Source: an uncultured Bacteroidota bacterium
GTDB taxonomy: Bacteria; Bacteroidota; Bacteroidia; Chitinophagales; S012-47
Direction of reading: 5' to 3'
Length of the DNA: 21,664 bases
NCBI GenBank assembly: GCA_913062655.1
Contig: CAJXXO010000011.1
Span: 1-21,664 of the forward strand
The notes under the pieces are model-generated. The model did not search any database. It was given only the letters and a program-made list of their open reading frames with translations, and had not been told where the DNA came from. The position numbers and the translations under genes are program-made. Positions 6,961 to 15,384 of the stretch are shown here, in pieces (positions within the stretch are counted from its first letter, which is position 1; each line of letters starts with the position of its first letter).

Positions 6961-7239
6961 CTACAGTACATCGCGTAGGGCCGGGTATTTTTCAAAAATC
7001 AGCTTAGCAAATGGACAAAGGGGTATGATGCGCTTTCGTTCCTGGCGAGCCATATGCACACCCGCTTCCAACAGTGCCTTGCCCACACCTTTACCCTTCA
7101 ATACTGCACTTACTTCTGTGTGTTCTATAATCAATTGCTTTGTGCCGACTTTGTTGTAGACCATCTCCGCCAATCGCTGACCCCCCTGCTGAATGAAAAA
7201 GGCCCCCTTCTTATCGCCCACTTCGTGCTGGATATCCAT
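6961..7239 (-). CDS. Small GNAT-like N-acetyltransferase (YjdJ type)
   Basis: 92 residues. The acetyl-CoA-binding loop is LKGKGVGKAL (about 47-56), preceded by IIEHTEV (37-43), and the end carries CPFAKLIFEKYPALRDVL. This set is that of the very small GNAT proteins in the YjdJ/GNAT_CG group, which contain only the core of the acetyltransferase fold. The substrate is unknown for most members. Its ATG overlaps the kbl stop codon by one base (TGATG), implying translational coupling with kbl. Confidence 0.82.
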   Translation of the reverse strand: MDIQHEVGDKKGAFFIQQGGQRLAEMVYNKVGTKQLIIEHTEVSAVLKGKGVGKALLEAGVHMARQERKRIIPLCPFAKLIFEKYPALRDVL

Positions 7240-8429
7240 CAGTCGATGACACCAAGCTCCTTACCCACTTTTACAAATCCGGCAATGGCGCGGTCGAGGT
7301 GGTCCTTGTCGTGGGCAGCAGAGAGCTGTACACGGATGCGCGCCTGGCCCTTCGGCACTACCGGATAGAAGAAACCAATCACATAAATGCCCTCATCCAA
7401 CAGCTTGTCGGCCATCTGCTGGCTGAGTGGGGCATCGTATAGCATGATCGGCACAATGGCATGCTCACCCGGCTTGATGTCAAAGCCCGCTTTTGTCATT
7501 TCCTCACGGAAGTATTTCGTATTCCACTCCAATTTGTCGCGCAGCTCGGTGGTGCTGTTCAGCAGATCAAACACGGCAATCGAAGCCCCAACGATAGAGG
7601 GGGCCAGCGAGTTGGAAAACAAATAGGGACGGGACCGCTGGCGCAGCAGCTCTACGATCTCCTTGCGCCCTGTAGTAAAGCCCCCCATGGCACCACCCAG
7701 TGATTTGCCCAGGGTACCGGTGATTATGTCCACCCGGCCCATCACATCGCGGTATTCTATGGTGCCGCGGCCGGTCTTTCCCATAAACCCGGTGGCGTGG
7801 CATTCATCCACCATCACCAGCGCATCATATTTTTCGGCCAGGTCGCAGATCTTATCCAATTGTGCAATGGTACCATCCATACTGAACACCCCATCCGTCA
7901 CAATCACCCGGTTGCGCTGCGCTTGCGCCTCCTGCAGCTTCGCTTCCAGATCATCCATGTTGTCGTGCTCGTAGCGATACCGGGCCGCCTTGCACAAGCG
8001 CACGCCATCGATGATGGAGGCATGGTTCAATGCATCACTGATGATGGCATCCTCCGGCCCCAGCAGGGGTTCAAACACGCCCCCGTTGGCATCAAAGCAA
8101 GCGGCATACAATATCGTGTCCTCCGTTTGATGGAAGTCCGCAATCTTTTGCTCCAGTTCCTTGTGGATGTCCTGTGTACCGCAGATAAAGCGCACCGAAC
8201 TCATACCATAGCCATGCGAATCGATCGCTTTTTTGGCGGCCTCCACCACCATCGGGTGACTGCTCAGGCCCAGATAGTTGTTGGCGCAAAAGTTGAGCAC
8301 CTTGCTGCCATTCTCCAATGTGATCTCCGCATCTTGTGGAGAGGTGATGATACGCTCTGTTTTATATAGTCCAGAGGATTTGATCTCTTCTAATTCTTGC
8401 TGCAATTGTGCTTGCATCTTTCCAAACAT
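7239..8429 (-). CDS. kbl: 2-amino-3-ketobutyrate CoA ligase (glycine C-acetyltransferase)
   Basis: 396 residues from the ATG at 8429. It is a PLP-dependent alpha-oxoamine synthase: FCANNYLGL (48-56), CFDANGGVFE (111-120), VMVDECHATG (205-214) and GTLGKSLGGAMGG (238-250), with K242 the expected PLP lysine. The enzyme cleaves 2-amino-3-ketobutyrate with CoA to glycine and acetyl-CoA in threonine catabolism. The frame is open to 8540, but starting there adds 37 residues unlike the family, while MFGKMQAQLQQEL gives the normal length of about 396-398. Threonine dehydrogenase is not in this window. The sequence is intact and closely family-like; AONS or serine palmitoyltransferase is less likely. 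Confidence 0.93.
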   Translation of the reverse strand: MFGKMQAQLQQELEEIKSSGLYKTERIITSPQDAEITLENGSKVLNFCANNYLGLSSHPMVVEAAKKAIDSHGYGMSSVRFICGTQDIHKELEQKIADFHQTEDTILYAACFDANGGVFEPLLGPEDAIISDALNHASIIDGVRLCKAARYRYEHDNMDDLEAKLQEAQAQRNRVIVTDGVFSMDGTIAQLDKICDLAEKYDALVMVDECHATGFMGKTGRGTIEYRDVMGRVDIITGTLGKSLGGAMGGFTTGRKEIVELLRQRSRPYLFSNSLAPSIVGASIAVFDLLNSTTELRDKLEWNTKYFREEMTKAGFDIKPGEHAIVPIMLYDAPLSQQMADKLLDEGIYVIGFFYPVVPKGQARIRVQLSAAHDKDHLDRAIAGFVKVGKELGVID

Positions 8430-8551
8430 ACCGGTGATTTTTTGTTGCCCTGAAATTAACAAAAGTGGCCCGGGCTCGTAGTACCTCTCTGATAATTCCT
8501 GCCAAGCGTTGTAATTTGGCACAGCAGTTGAACCAAACAACCTAAAACGCC

Positions 8552-9223
8552 ATGCGAAACTTTTACCTGTTACTTCTGATGGTAGGCCTCATTGTCATCA
8601 GCGCCTGCCGCACCCAACGGTACACGGCCAGCAACTTTGATGCCGCCACCGACAACCACGAACTGGTAGCCATTATGCCGGTGCAGATGGTCTTCACCGG
8701 ACGGCAACCCAAAAAACTGACACCAGAAGATATCCAGGCCATAGAAGAAGCCGAAAGCGAGGCTTTTCAGGTGTCCCTGTATAATGCCATTCTGAGCAAG
8801 TCCGGCAAGATGCCAATTCAATTTCAAAGCCTCAACGAGACCAATCGCCTGTTGGCCGAAAAGGGTATTTCCATCCGCGAATCGTGGACCTATGATGATA
8901 CCGAGTTGGCGAAAATCCTGGGCGTAGACGCCCTCGTTCGTATGCGCGTGGAGAAGCAGCGGTACATGAGTGATTTGGCCGCTTTTGGCGTGGATATGGC
9001 GCAACAGTTGCTGTTTGTGTTGAATCAAAGTGGTTTGTGGCCGGTGTTACCGCGCCAATACAACAATACGGAAGAGATTCGGGCAAAGACCTCGCTCATC
9101 AATGGCGAAGATGCGCAGGTCTTGTGGAATATTGCGGTGCAAAGAGCCGCAGACTGGGATCGCCCGGATGAATTCATCATCAACAACATCACCCGAAAGA
9201 GCGCCCGTAATTTCCCGTATTGA
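8552..9223 (+). CDS. Hypothetical lipoprotein
   Basis: 223 residues. A type II signal peptide ends in a lipobox VISAC with C19 as the lipidated residue. The mature part starts with a polar linker and then has HELVAIMPVQMVF, an alternating strand like those in periplasmic lipoproteins of the CsgG/GNA1162 kind, and later LGVDALVRMRVEK, another strand of that type. The family could not be named. It is divergent from kbl across 122 bp and followed at 110 bp by a secreted T9SS protein; no functional link to either is visible. Confidence 0.7.
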   Translation: MRNFYLLLLMVGLIVISACRTQRYTASNFDAATDNHELVAIMPVQMVFTGRQPKKLTPEDIQAIEEAESEAFQVSLYNAILSKSGKMPIQFQSLNETNRLLAEKGISIRESWTYDDTELAKILGVDALVRMRVEKQRYMSDLAAFGVDMAQQLLFVLNQSGLWPVLPRQYNNTEEIRAKTSLINGEDAQVLWNIAVQRAADWDRPDEFIINNITRKSARNFPY

Positions 9224-9237
9224 CCAAGGTCATTTTT
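9222..9237 (+). terminator. Weak hairpin-plus-T-run at the end of the lipoprotein gene
   Basis: TGACCAAGGTCA (9221-9232) is a short dyad followed by six T residues. Only about four base pairs can form once the loop is allowed, so termination would be weak. It overlaps the stop codon TGA at 9221-9223. Confidence 0.35.
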
Positions 9238-9333
9238 TATAGTGAGCAGGCTCATTAATCGTATCCCGGAATAGGTCTAGATTGTAGATTGTCCAATTCC
9301 CTCCACGGCATTCTTTGACATAATGATCAGGCC

Positions 9334-11637
9334 ATGCGAACTTCTACTGCCATTATTCGCTGGCCGGCCTTCCTGTTGCTGCTACTCTGCGCAGGTTGGG
9401 CACAGGGACAAACGTACCTGTATGTCAGTCCAAATGGATCGGCATCCGGCCTCACTCCTCAATCGCCTACGGATTTGCAATCTGCACTGGATTATGCCCG
9501 AACGGATGGGGCCGCCAATATCATTTACCTCTCAACGGGGGTGTATGATGCCAGTACAGCCACTTTCAAACTAGACTCTGCGCAGCACGACAACAAAGAC
9601 ATTTCCATTGTAGGCGGCTACAATACCGATTATAGCCACTACCAACAAGATCCCAGCCTTACGATCTGGGATGGGGGTACCACCCGTCAAATATTCCGCC
9701 TCAATGGCATGACCGGTTTGAACTACAACTTCGAGTTGGAGAACATCACCTTCAAAGATGGATACGACCTAAGCTTTGGTGGCGCTGCCGCAGCACTTAT
9801 CAGCGGATCACCCGGCAACTGGGGCCCAATAGATGTTACCATTAAGCATGTCAATTTTCTGAATAATCGTGCGGGAGAGCCCGCCAATCAACGCTCAGGG
9901 GGCGCCCTTCTTACCAATACTCATGTGGCGCTTATCGATTGCTATTTCTACAATAATTCTGCAGCTTCGGGCGGAGCTGTTTACGCCTCTGTTATGCCAG
10001 ACGCTAGTCTTCCTACCTATAAGGTGATTGGATGTACCTTCGACAGCAATAGCGCCTACAGTTGGACTGGCCATATCATCAACAATAGAGGCGATCTGGA
10101 AATGCGGCATTGCACATTGATCGGCACTGGTATCCATCACAAACAACCGGGTGCTGCACTTGCCAACCAATCCAATAGTATTGGCCATTTTTATCACAAT
10201 ACCTTCAGTGATATGCACGGCCTCAATTGGGGTGTCGCCATAGATTACTGGAACTGTGATGGCGTGGTGGCCAATAATACATTCTATGATATGACAATGG
10301 GGCATGCCGGATCGGGACATGGAGCTATTTCATATTATCATGCCAATAATACCGTAACCCGAAAACTGTATATCACCAACAACACCTTCTACGATATTGG
10401 TAGAGGGACTAAAACAGGTAATGCAGTCGTATATCGTGGCAATAATAATGATAGCATATGGGTGTACAACAACTTGATATACAATACGCCTGCGTTGGGT
10501 GGCAATTATCTTTCCATCTTTAACATGGACTACTGGGCCGGTGGTATCATGCTGATGCACAGCAATTTATCCCTTGGCTTACTCCCTGGAGCAGGTTCTG
10601 GATACGTTGACCTGGGTGGAAATCAATCCTATATAGATGCAGAGATAGTTTCCGGATCAACGGTAGCGCTTGCATCTACTTCCCCGGCTATCGATGCTGG
10701 AACGGCAAGTGCACCCTATCTTCCTGGTGAAGATATCAGAGGAGCAGTGCGTCACCTAGGCTCCTATCCTGATATTGGTGCGTATGAATTCTCCCATCCA
10801 CCTACAGCGGTGCAACTCAATGGTACCACTGTTGACGAAAATGTCCCTATTGGCACCCTGGTGGGTAAGTTCACTACCACAGACCCAGATATTGGTGACC
10901 GGTTTACTTACCAATTCACCGGTGCCGGTGATTACGATTACTTCGCCATTGTAGCAGACTCGCTTGTAACCGCTAAAGCGATTGATTATGAGGGGGTATT
11001 CGAGCTTGAATTTTTCGTGCGGTCAAAAGACAGCGGTGGTGATACGGTCTCTGCCAGAATCACAGTAGAAATAACTGATGTAAATGAGCCCGGCTTCGTT
11101 GCCAATCCTATTCCTGATCAAACCGCCACCGTAAACGAACTGTGGCTGTATACTGTGCCGGCCAACACTTTTGAGGATCCTGATCTGACAGACAAGTTTG
11201 TACCGGAGAGCTACCTGGCTGATGGTAACCTATTACCGGGTTGGCTCTCATTCGACCCCGATGGCGTAGCCTTTAGCGGTACCCCTACGCAGACAGGCAC
11301 ATGGGATATAGTGGTGAAAATGACAGACAACGGCAATCACGTGGTAACTGATACCTTCACCCTTACCGTACAGGGTGGCAGCAGTATTGACGAGTTGGCA
11401 GCAGCGGGTATTAGCGTGTATCCCAACCCTGCACAGCAATGGTTGTGTATGGAAAGCATACAACCGATAGAACAAGTTAGGGTCAATAGTGTAAGCGGGC
11501 AGTGGATAATAACGCCCGTTACCAGAGGCAATAGTGGTCAGTATTGGATAAACACTGGCGCATGGCCTGCAGGCATCTACTTCCTGCAATTGCGTACTTC
11601 TTCTCACACGATCATTACAACCATCATTAAACAGTGA
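9334..11637 (+). CDS. Secreted right-handed beta-helix protein with cadherin-like domains and T9SS sorting domain
   Basis: 767 residues. A signal peptide spans about 1-26 (AGWAQGQ). Residues about 27-485 form a beta-helix-like region rich in short N/G/T turns (NNTFYDM, NNTFYDIG), ending in SPAIDAG (450-456) and PDIGAYEF, the choice-of-anchor Q signature. A cadherin-type repeat follows (about 488-590), with DENVPIGT and DVNEP calcium-site motifs, and then a dystroglycan-type cadherin-like domain (about 592-682, LPGWLSFDPDGVAFSGTP). The C-terminus (about 690-767) has VYPNPAQ and WPAGIYFLQL, the type A T9SS sorting domain. The product is expected outside the cell, as an adhesin or polysaccharide-binding or -cleaving protein. 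No catalytic motif of pectate lyases was recognised. Its own terminator follows. Confidence 0.87.
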   Translation: MRTSTAIIRWPAFLLLLLCAGWAQGQTYLYVSPNGSASGLTPQSPTDLQSALDYARTDGAANIIYLSTGVYDASTATFKLDSAQHDNKDISIVGGYNTDYSHYQQDPSLTIWDGGTTRQIFRLNGMTGLNYNFELENITFKDGYDLSFGGAAAALISGSPGNWGPIDVTIKHVNFLNNRAGEPANQRSGGALLTNTHVALIDCYFYNNSAASGGAVYASVMPDASLPTYKVIGCTFDSNSAYSWTGHIINNRGDLEMRHCTLIGTGIHHKQPGAALANQSNSIGHFYHNTFSDMHGLNWGVAIDYWNCDGVVANNTFYDMTMGHAGSGHGAISYYHANNTVTRKLYITNNTFYDIGRGTKTGNAVVYRGNNNDSIWVYNNLIYNTPALGGNYLSIFNMDYWAGGIMLMHSNLSLGLLPGAGSGYVDLGGNQSYIDAEIVSGSTVALASTSPAIDAGTASAPYLPGEDIRGAVRHLGSYPDIGAYEFSHPPTAVQLNGTTVDENVPIGTLVGKFTTTDPDIGDRFTYQFTGAGDYDYFAIVADSLVTAKAIDYEGVFELEFFVRSKDSGGDTVSARITVEITDVNEPGFVANPIPDQTATVNELWLYTVPANTFEDPDLTDKFVPESYLADGNLLPGWLSFDPDGVAFSGTPTQTGTWDIVVKMTDNGNHVVTDTFTLTVQGGSSIDELAAAGISVYPNPAQQWLCMESIQPIEQVRVNSVSGQWIITPVTRGNSGQYWINTGAWPAGIYFLQLRTSSHTIITTIIKQ

Positions 11638-11656
11638 TTGATCCATACCGACCAGG

Positions 11657-11688
11657 AGCCCCTGTGTTACTTTTCACAGGGGCTTTTT
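11657..11688 (+). terminator. Intrinsic terminator of the beta-helix gene
   Basis: Perfect 10-bp stem AGCCCCTGTG (11657-11666) and CACAGGGGCT (11675-11684), 8-nt loop, and a T run (11684-11688). It isolates the beta-helix gene from the downstream riboswitch unit. Confidence 0.9.
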
Positions 11689-11705
11689 GGTGGATGCACT
11701 AAACC

Positions 11706-11739
11706 TTTTGGCGTCTTGTCAAATTCTCCGTTAACTTTG
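11706..11739 (+). promoter_or_regulatory. Promoter of the TPP-riboswitch unit
   Basis: TTTTG at 11706-11710 and TAACTTTG at 11732-11739 fit the Bacteroidota -33 and TAnnTTTG -7 elements with a 21-bp spacer. Transcription would begin near 11745 and give a leader of about 168 nt containing the riboswitch. Confidence 0.6.
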
Positions 11740-11768
11740 CGGTAACATTAGCTCTTTTACAAGACTAC

Positions 11769-11851
11769 ACAAACACCGGGGTGTCCGCCACAGGCGGGCT
11801 GAGATCATACCCGCATAACCTGATGCAGTTCATACTGTCGTAGGGAGTTGT
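11769..11851 (+). promoter_or_regulatory. TPP (THI-box) riboswitch
   Basis: The conserved THI-box elements appear in order: CGGGGTGTC (11777-11785), a P3 hairpin around CCGCC-ACA-GGCGG, CTGAGA (11799-11804), ATACCCG (11808-11814), AACCTGATGC, an arm GCAG...CTGT, and CGTAGGGA (11839-11846). ACAAAC (11769-11774) and GTTGT (11847-11851) can form closing stem P1. It binds thiamine pyrophosphate and lowers expression of downstream genes, here the TonB-dependent receptor and the binding lipoprotein. Confidence 0.95.
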
Positions 11852-11878
11852 ACCGATCTCTGCATCCTCGTGTGTTGA

Positions 11879-11899
11879 GTGGGTCCATTGTTGAACCAC
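11879..11899 (+). promoter_or_regulatory. Candidate expression-platform hairpin
   Basis: GTGGGTC (11879-11885) and GAACCAC (11893-11899) form a seven-position stem with one mismatch and a 7-nt loop. It sits between the riboswitch and the start codon at 11913. No T run follows, so it does not look like a terminator and could act on translation initiation. The role is inferred only from its position. Confidence 0.35.
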
Positions 11900-11912
11900 A
11901 AAACATACGAAC

Positions 11913-14219
11913 ATGCTACGTTTTACTTTTTTGCTAGCCCTTTGCTTTTTCAGCCTAACCGCTTTTTCCCAAAATGTCACCGGCACCATCACCGATGAGC
12001 AAGCCGAGCCTTTGTCCGGTGTAGCCATTCAACTGGTGGATAAGGAATCCGGCACCGTTACTGACCGTTCAGGGCAATACAACCTTGCGCTTCCAGGGCC
12101 AGGCACTTTCCAGCTTCGTTATTCTTATGTTGGTTTTGATACGCTGTACCAAGAGATTACCGTCAGCGGAGAGCGCACCTACGTGCGCGATGTATCATTG
12201 CAGCCTGCCATCAATGCGCTGGAGGCGATTACTGTAGAGGGCATCCGTGCAGGAGCCAAGGACCCTATTGCACAAACCACCTTGGAGCGGGAGGGCATTG
12301 AACAGGTATTCAGCGGGCAAGATGCGCAATTCCTGCTCTCACAATCCATGCCCAGTATAGTCACCCACACCGAGGCGGGTACCGGGTTCAGCAACTATGG
12401 TGGCATGCGCCTGCGGGGTATCGACCAAACGCGGGTGAACATCACGCTCAATGGCGTACCCCTCAACGACATGCTGGACCAGGGTGTATTCTTCTCCAAC
12501 CTGCCCGACTTCGCCAACAGCATGCAATCTATTCAGGTACAGCGCGGTGTAGGTACCAGTACGAATGGAACGGCTTCGTATGCCGGCTCCATCAATTTTC
12601 AGTCTACCCAGCTTCAACAAACCGAATCAGGCGCTGAAGTGCAACTCGGTGCCGGCTCTTTCAATACCTATCGGGCCAGTGGTACCTTCAATACCGGCCT
12701 TACCAAGGACGGCTTTGCGTTGCAGGGCCGCTTTACCAACTTCACCACCGATGGCTATCGCTACCACTCCGGCAGCGATGCCTGGTCCATGTTCTTGTCC
12801 GGGGGCTATTTTGGTGAAAAAGACCTGTTGAAGTTTACCTTCCTCAATGGTCGCACCGCTAGCCAATTGGCCTATTTCCCGGTACCGGAGCCATTGATCG
12901 AGCAAGATCCCCGTACCAACCTCAACTATCCGCAAGACCGGGACAACTTCGGTCAGCAGTTGGCGCAACTGGAGTACACGCACCTGTTTAGTCCGGATTG
13001 GAGCGTAACAGTGAGTCCATACGTTGGTGGAGCAGGTGGTGATTTTCCATTCGGCTATGACAGCACTTTTGGCAATACCGGTCCCTTAGCCGGGCAGATC
13101 AACTATCCGCTGACCAACTTCCATGCAGGTGCTTTTGCCCACACCACCTATCAAGGAGACAAGTGGCAGCTAAAAGGCGGACTGCACGCCTACCAGTTTG
13201 ATCGCAACAACTGGGAGACCAACCTGCCGGACAATACCACCCGTATTTACAATGACAGTTCCCGCAAGCAGGAGATCAGCGCCTTTGTAAAGGCCCAATA
13301 CAGCCTGGGCAGCTTTACCTTTTTTGGCGATCTGCAGTGGCGCAATGTAGCCATGGACTTCTTCCCCGACTATCGATTCATTGGTGAAACAGCTAGCATT
13401 CCGACCTACAACTACCAGTTTCTCAACCCCACCGTTGGGGTTACCTTCGAGATCAACAACAACTGGCAAGCCTATGCGTCCTTTGGCCGCTCCGGCCGCG
13501 AGCCGACCAAGTTTGACCTCTTTGGCGGTAGTACCCGTGTAGACAGCCTCAACCTGCTGGCCTTGCAGGATGTCAATACCGTACAGCCGGAATTTGTGAA
13601 TGATCTTGAGGCCGGGGTGCGCTGGCAGACCCGCAACTTCCGCGGACAGGCCAACTTCTTTTGGATGGACTTTGAGAATGAGATCGCACCGATTGGGGAG
13701 CGTTTGGTGTTTGTGCAGCTCCGTACCAATGTGCCCAACAGCTACCGCAGAGGACTGGAGCTGGAAGCCACCTGGCAACCGGTGGATTACTTTGAGTTGG
13801 GCGGTTTTGTTACGCTGATGGATGCCGCCATCGATGAATATGCGCCCCAAAATGATGACACCGACACCATCTACCGCGATGTGCGTCCGGTGCTTACACC
13901 GGCAGTATTGGGGCAATTGACCGCTACGTATACCTTGAAAGACAAATTACGCATCAGCCTGACCGGCCGCTACACGGGTGAAATGTTTATCGAGCCCACC
14001 AACCAACCCGACCTGGTGGTGCCTGCCTCCTTTGTGCTGGATGGTCAAATCCATTGGCAATTTTGGAAAGAACATGAAGCGATACTGCAGCTCAATAACC
14101 TGCTCAATCAGCGCTACTACACCTATGGCGAAGTCGGCAGCTTTGCGGGCGAAACGGTACCTGCCTTCTTTGTGCAGCCCCCAAGGAATGTCAATCTATT
14201 GCTTCGCTTACGCTTCTAA
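11913..14219 (+). CDS. TonB-dependent outer-membrane receptor, thiamine or thiamine-precursor uptake
   Basis: 768 residues. A signal peptide runs to about residue 20 (LTAFSQ). A carboxypeptidase-regulatory-like domain follows (about 21-107, VTGTITDEQAEPLSGVAI), then a plug domain (about 110-230, with GGMRLRGIDQTRVNITLNG and NGTASYAGSINF), and a beta-barrel ending in a terminal phenylalanine (LLRLRF). These receptors bring scarce ligands across the outer membrane using the proton-motive force through TonB. A TPP riboswitch about 60 bp upstream points to thiamine, a thiamine phosphate or a pyrimidine precursor as ligand; that assignment rests on regulation, not on the barrel sequence. The stop is 12 bp from the next gene, so the two are surely one operon. 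Confidence 0.9.
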   Translation: MLRFTFLLALCFFSLTAFSQNVTGTITDEQAEPLSGVAIQLVDKESGTVTDRSGQYNLALPGPGTFQLRYSYVGFDTLYQEITVSGERTYVRDVSLQPAINALEAITVEGIRAGAKDPIAQTTLEREGIEQVFSGQDAQFLLSQSMPSIVTHTEAGTGFSNYGGMRLRGIDQTRVNITLNGVPLNDMLDQGVFFSNLPDFANSMQSIQVQRGVGTSTNGTASYAGSINFQSTQLQQTESGAEVQLGAGSFNTYRASGTFNTGLTKDGFALQGRFTNFTTDGYRYHSGSDAWSMFLSGGYFGEKDLLKFTFLNGRTASQLAYFPVPEPLIEQDPRTNLNYPQDRDNFGQQLAQLEYTHLFSPDWSVTVSPYVGGAGGDFPFGYDSTFGNTGPLAGQINYPLTNFHAGAFAHTTYQGDKWQLKGGLHAYQFDRNNWETNLPDNTTRIYNDSSRKQEISAFVKAQYSLGSFTFFGDLQWRNVAMDFFPDYRFIGETASIPTYNYQFLNPTVGVTFEINNNWQAYASFGRSGREPTKFDLFGGSTRVDSLNLLALQDVNTVQPEFVNDLEAGVRWQTRNFRGQANFFWMDFENEIAPIGERLVFVQLRTNVPNSYRRGLELEATWQPVDYFELGGFVTLMDAAIDEYAPQNDDTDTIYRDVRPVLTPAVLGQLTATYTLKDKLRISLTGRYTGEMFIEPTNQPDLVVPASFVLDGQIHWQFWKEHEAILQLNNLLNQRYYTYGEVGSFAGETVPAFFVQPPRNVNLLLRLRF

Positions 14220-14231
14220 AACCTAACACCA

Positions 14232-15254
14232 ATGCGATACCTGATTTGTCTTACCCTCTTGATGACGCTGTTCGCCCGTTGTTCTTCTCCTGAACAGCAC
14301 ACCGCAACTGCCACCGATGCCCCAGCAGACACATTGGTGCTGGCGCTGGATTGGTCGCCCAATGTGCTCCATGCCGGTATACTTTATGCCGACACCAAAG
14401 GGTGGTTTGATAGTGCCGGGGTCCACCTGAAGTGGTACTCCACAGAAATCGATAACTATACCAAGAAACCCATCTTACGGGTCATGGACGGAGAAGCCGA
14501 CCTGGCGATCGGTCCTACGGAGCACATACTGCACTACGCCACCGATAGCACAAGCCAAGTGTCTGTACAGGCGATCGGCACGTTGCTGCAGCGTGATCAG
14601 AGTGTCTTTGCGGTGAAGGAAAGCACTGGCATTTCACGTCCCGCTGACCTCTCTGGTCAGACTTACGTAGGCTACCACACCCCTATGGAGGAGGCCATTC
14701 TTTCGACCATGATCGAAACCGATGGTGGCACACCTTCCTTCGACATGATTCATCCACCCCGGCTGGATGTGTGGGACGCCTTTTTGGCCGATAGTGGAGA
14801 CATCGTTTGGATATTCACCCATTGGGAGGGCCAACTGGCCAAAGCAGATGGTGTTGCGCTGAATTGGTTTTACCCCAGCGAATACGGGGTGCCGTATGGC
14901 TATTCCTCTGTGGTTTTTGCACCTTCCGAACCGACTGCACAGCAAGCAGCGATGTACCCCACTTTTTGGAAAGTGGCTGCGAAAGGCTACCGGGCGGTGC
15001 AGGCTGATTTACCTGGTGCCGCCACCTGGTTGTGCGAGCACATCGATCACCCAAATTTTGAGGATCCGGCCTTTATCGAGCAGGCATTGGCGGATATCGC
15101 CCCGGCCTACTTTCCGGAACAAGGCACATTCGGGTATATGCAAGAGGAAAACTTTTCGCGCTACCTGGATTGGATGATAGATGTTGAACTGCTGGATCAG
15201 GCACCCATACCTGAGTCGCTGTACACAAACACTTACTTGAATAGGGGGGAGTGA
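14232..15254 (+). CDS. ThiY/THI5-like (NMT1 family) substrate-binding lipoprotein
   Basis: 340 residues. A lipoprotein signal ends in LFARC, with C17 as the lipidated cysteine. The family opening motif LALDWSPNVLHAGILYADTKG (about 37-57) includes H47; further on are the DGEADLAIGPTEH region and FTHWEGQLAK. ThiY binds the thiamine degradation product formylaminopyrimidine for the ThiXYZ ABC transporter; yeast THI5, of the same fold, makes the pyrimidine itself but carries a CCCFC motif that is absent here. Co-transcription with the receptor and TPP control fit pyrimidine or thiamine capture. No ThiX permease or ThiZ ATPase gene is nearby. Confidence 0.85.
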   Translation: MRYLICLTLLMTLFARCSSPEQHTATATDAPADTLVLALDWSPNVLHAGILYADTKGWFDSAGVHLKWYSTEIDNYTKKPILRVMDGEADLAIGPTEHILHYATDSTSQVSVQAIGTLLQRDQSVFAVKESTGISRPADLSGQTYVGYHTPMEEAILSTMIETDGGTPSFDMIHPPRLDVWDAFLADSGDIVWIFTHWEGQLAKADGVALNWFYPSEYGVPYGYSSVVFAPSEPTAQQAAMYPTFWKVAAKGYRAVQADLPGAATWLCEHIDHPNFEDPAFIEQALADIAPAYFPEQGTFGYMQEENFSRYLDWMIDVELLDQAPIPESLYTNTYLNRGE

Positions 15255-15293
15255 GAGAGGTCCTGATGCACACCATCAGGGCTTCTCATTTTT
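15255..15293 (+). terminator. Intrinsic terminator of the TPP-controlled operon
   Basis: CCTGATG (15262-15268) pairs with CATCAGG (15274-15280), extended outward with mismatches by GAGAGGT and GCTTCTC. A short T run follows (15289-15293). It starts directly after the stop codon of the binding-lipoprotein gene. Confidence 0.8.
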
Positions 15294-15373
15294 GGATGAC
15301 ATACCCGTACCAAACGGCTAGCTATCTAATGGAAGACCTAGGAGGGCAAAACGAGGAACTTGATTATTCCTGC

Positions 15374-15381
15374 TATTTTTG
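15374..15381 (+). promoter_or_regulatory. -7 element immediately upstream of the FkbM methyltransferase start
   Basis: TATTTTTG matches TAnnTTTG fully and ends 3 bp before the ATG at 15385. No -33 TTG at the expected spacing was found. If used, the transcript would be leaderless or almost so. The 80 bp before it (15294-15373) show nothing else recognisable. Confidence 0.45.
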
Positions 15382-15384
15382 ATC

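Noticed and set aside
8430..8540. 37-residue upstream extension of kbl
   Set aside because: Lies outside the family's normal N-terminus; the internal ATG at 8429 gives the standard length.
13170..13916. 248-codon open frame on the - strand
   Set aside because: Antisense to the TonB-dependent receptor barrel; no recognisable motif.
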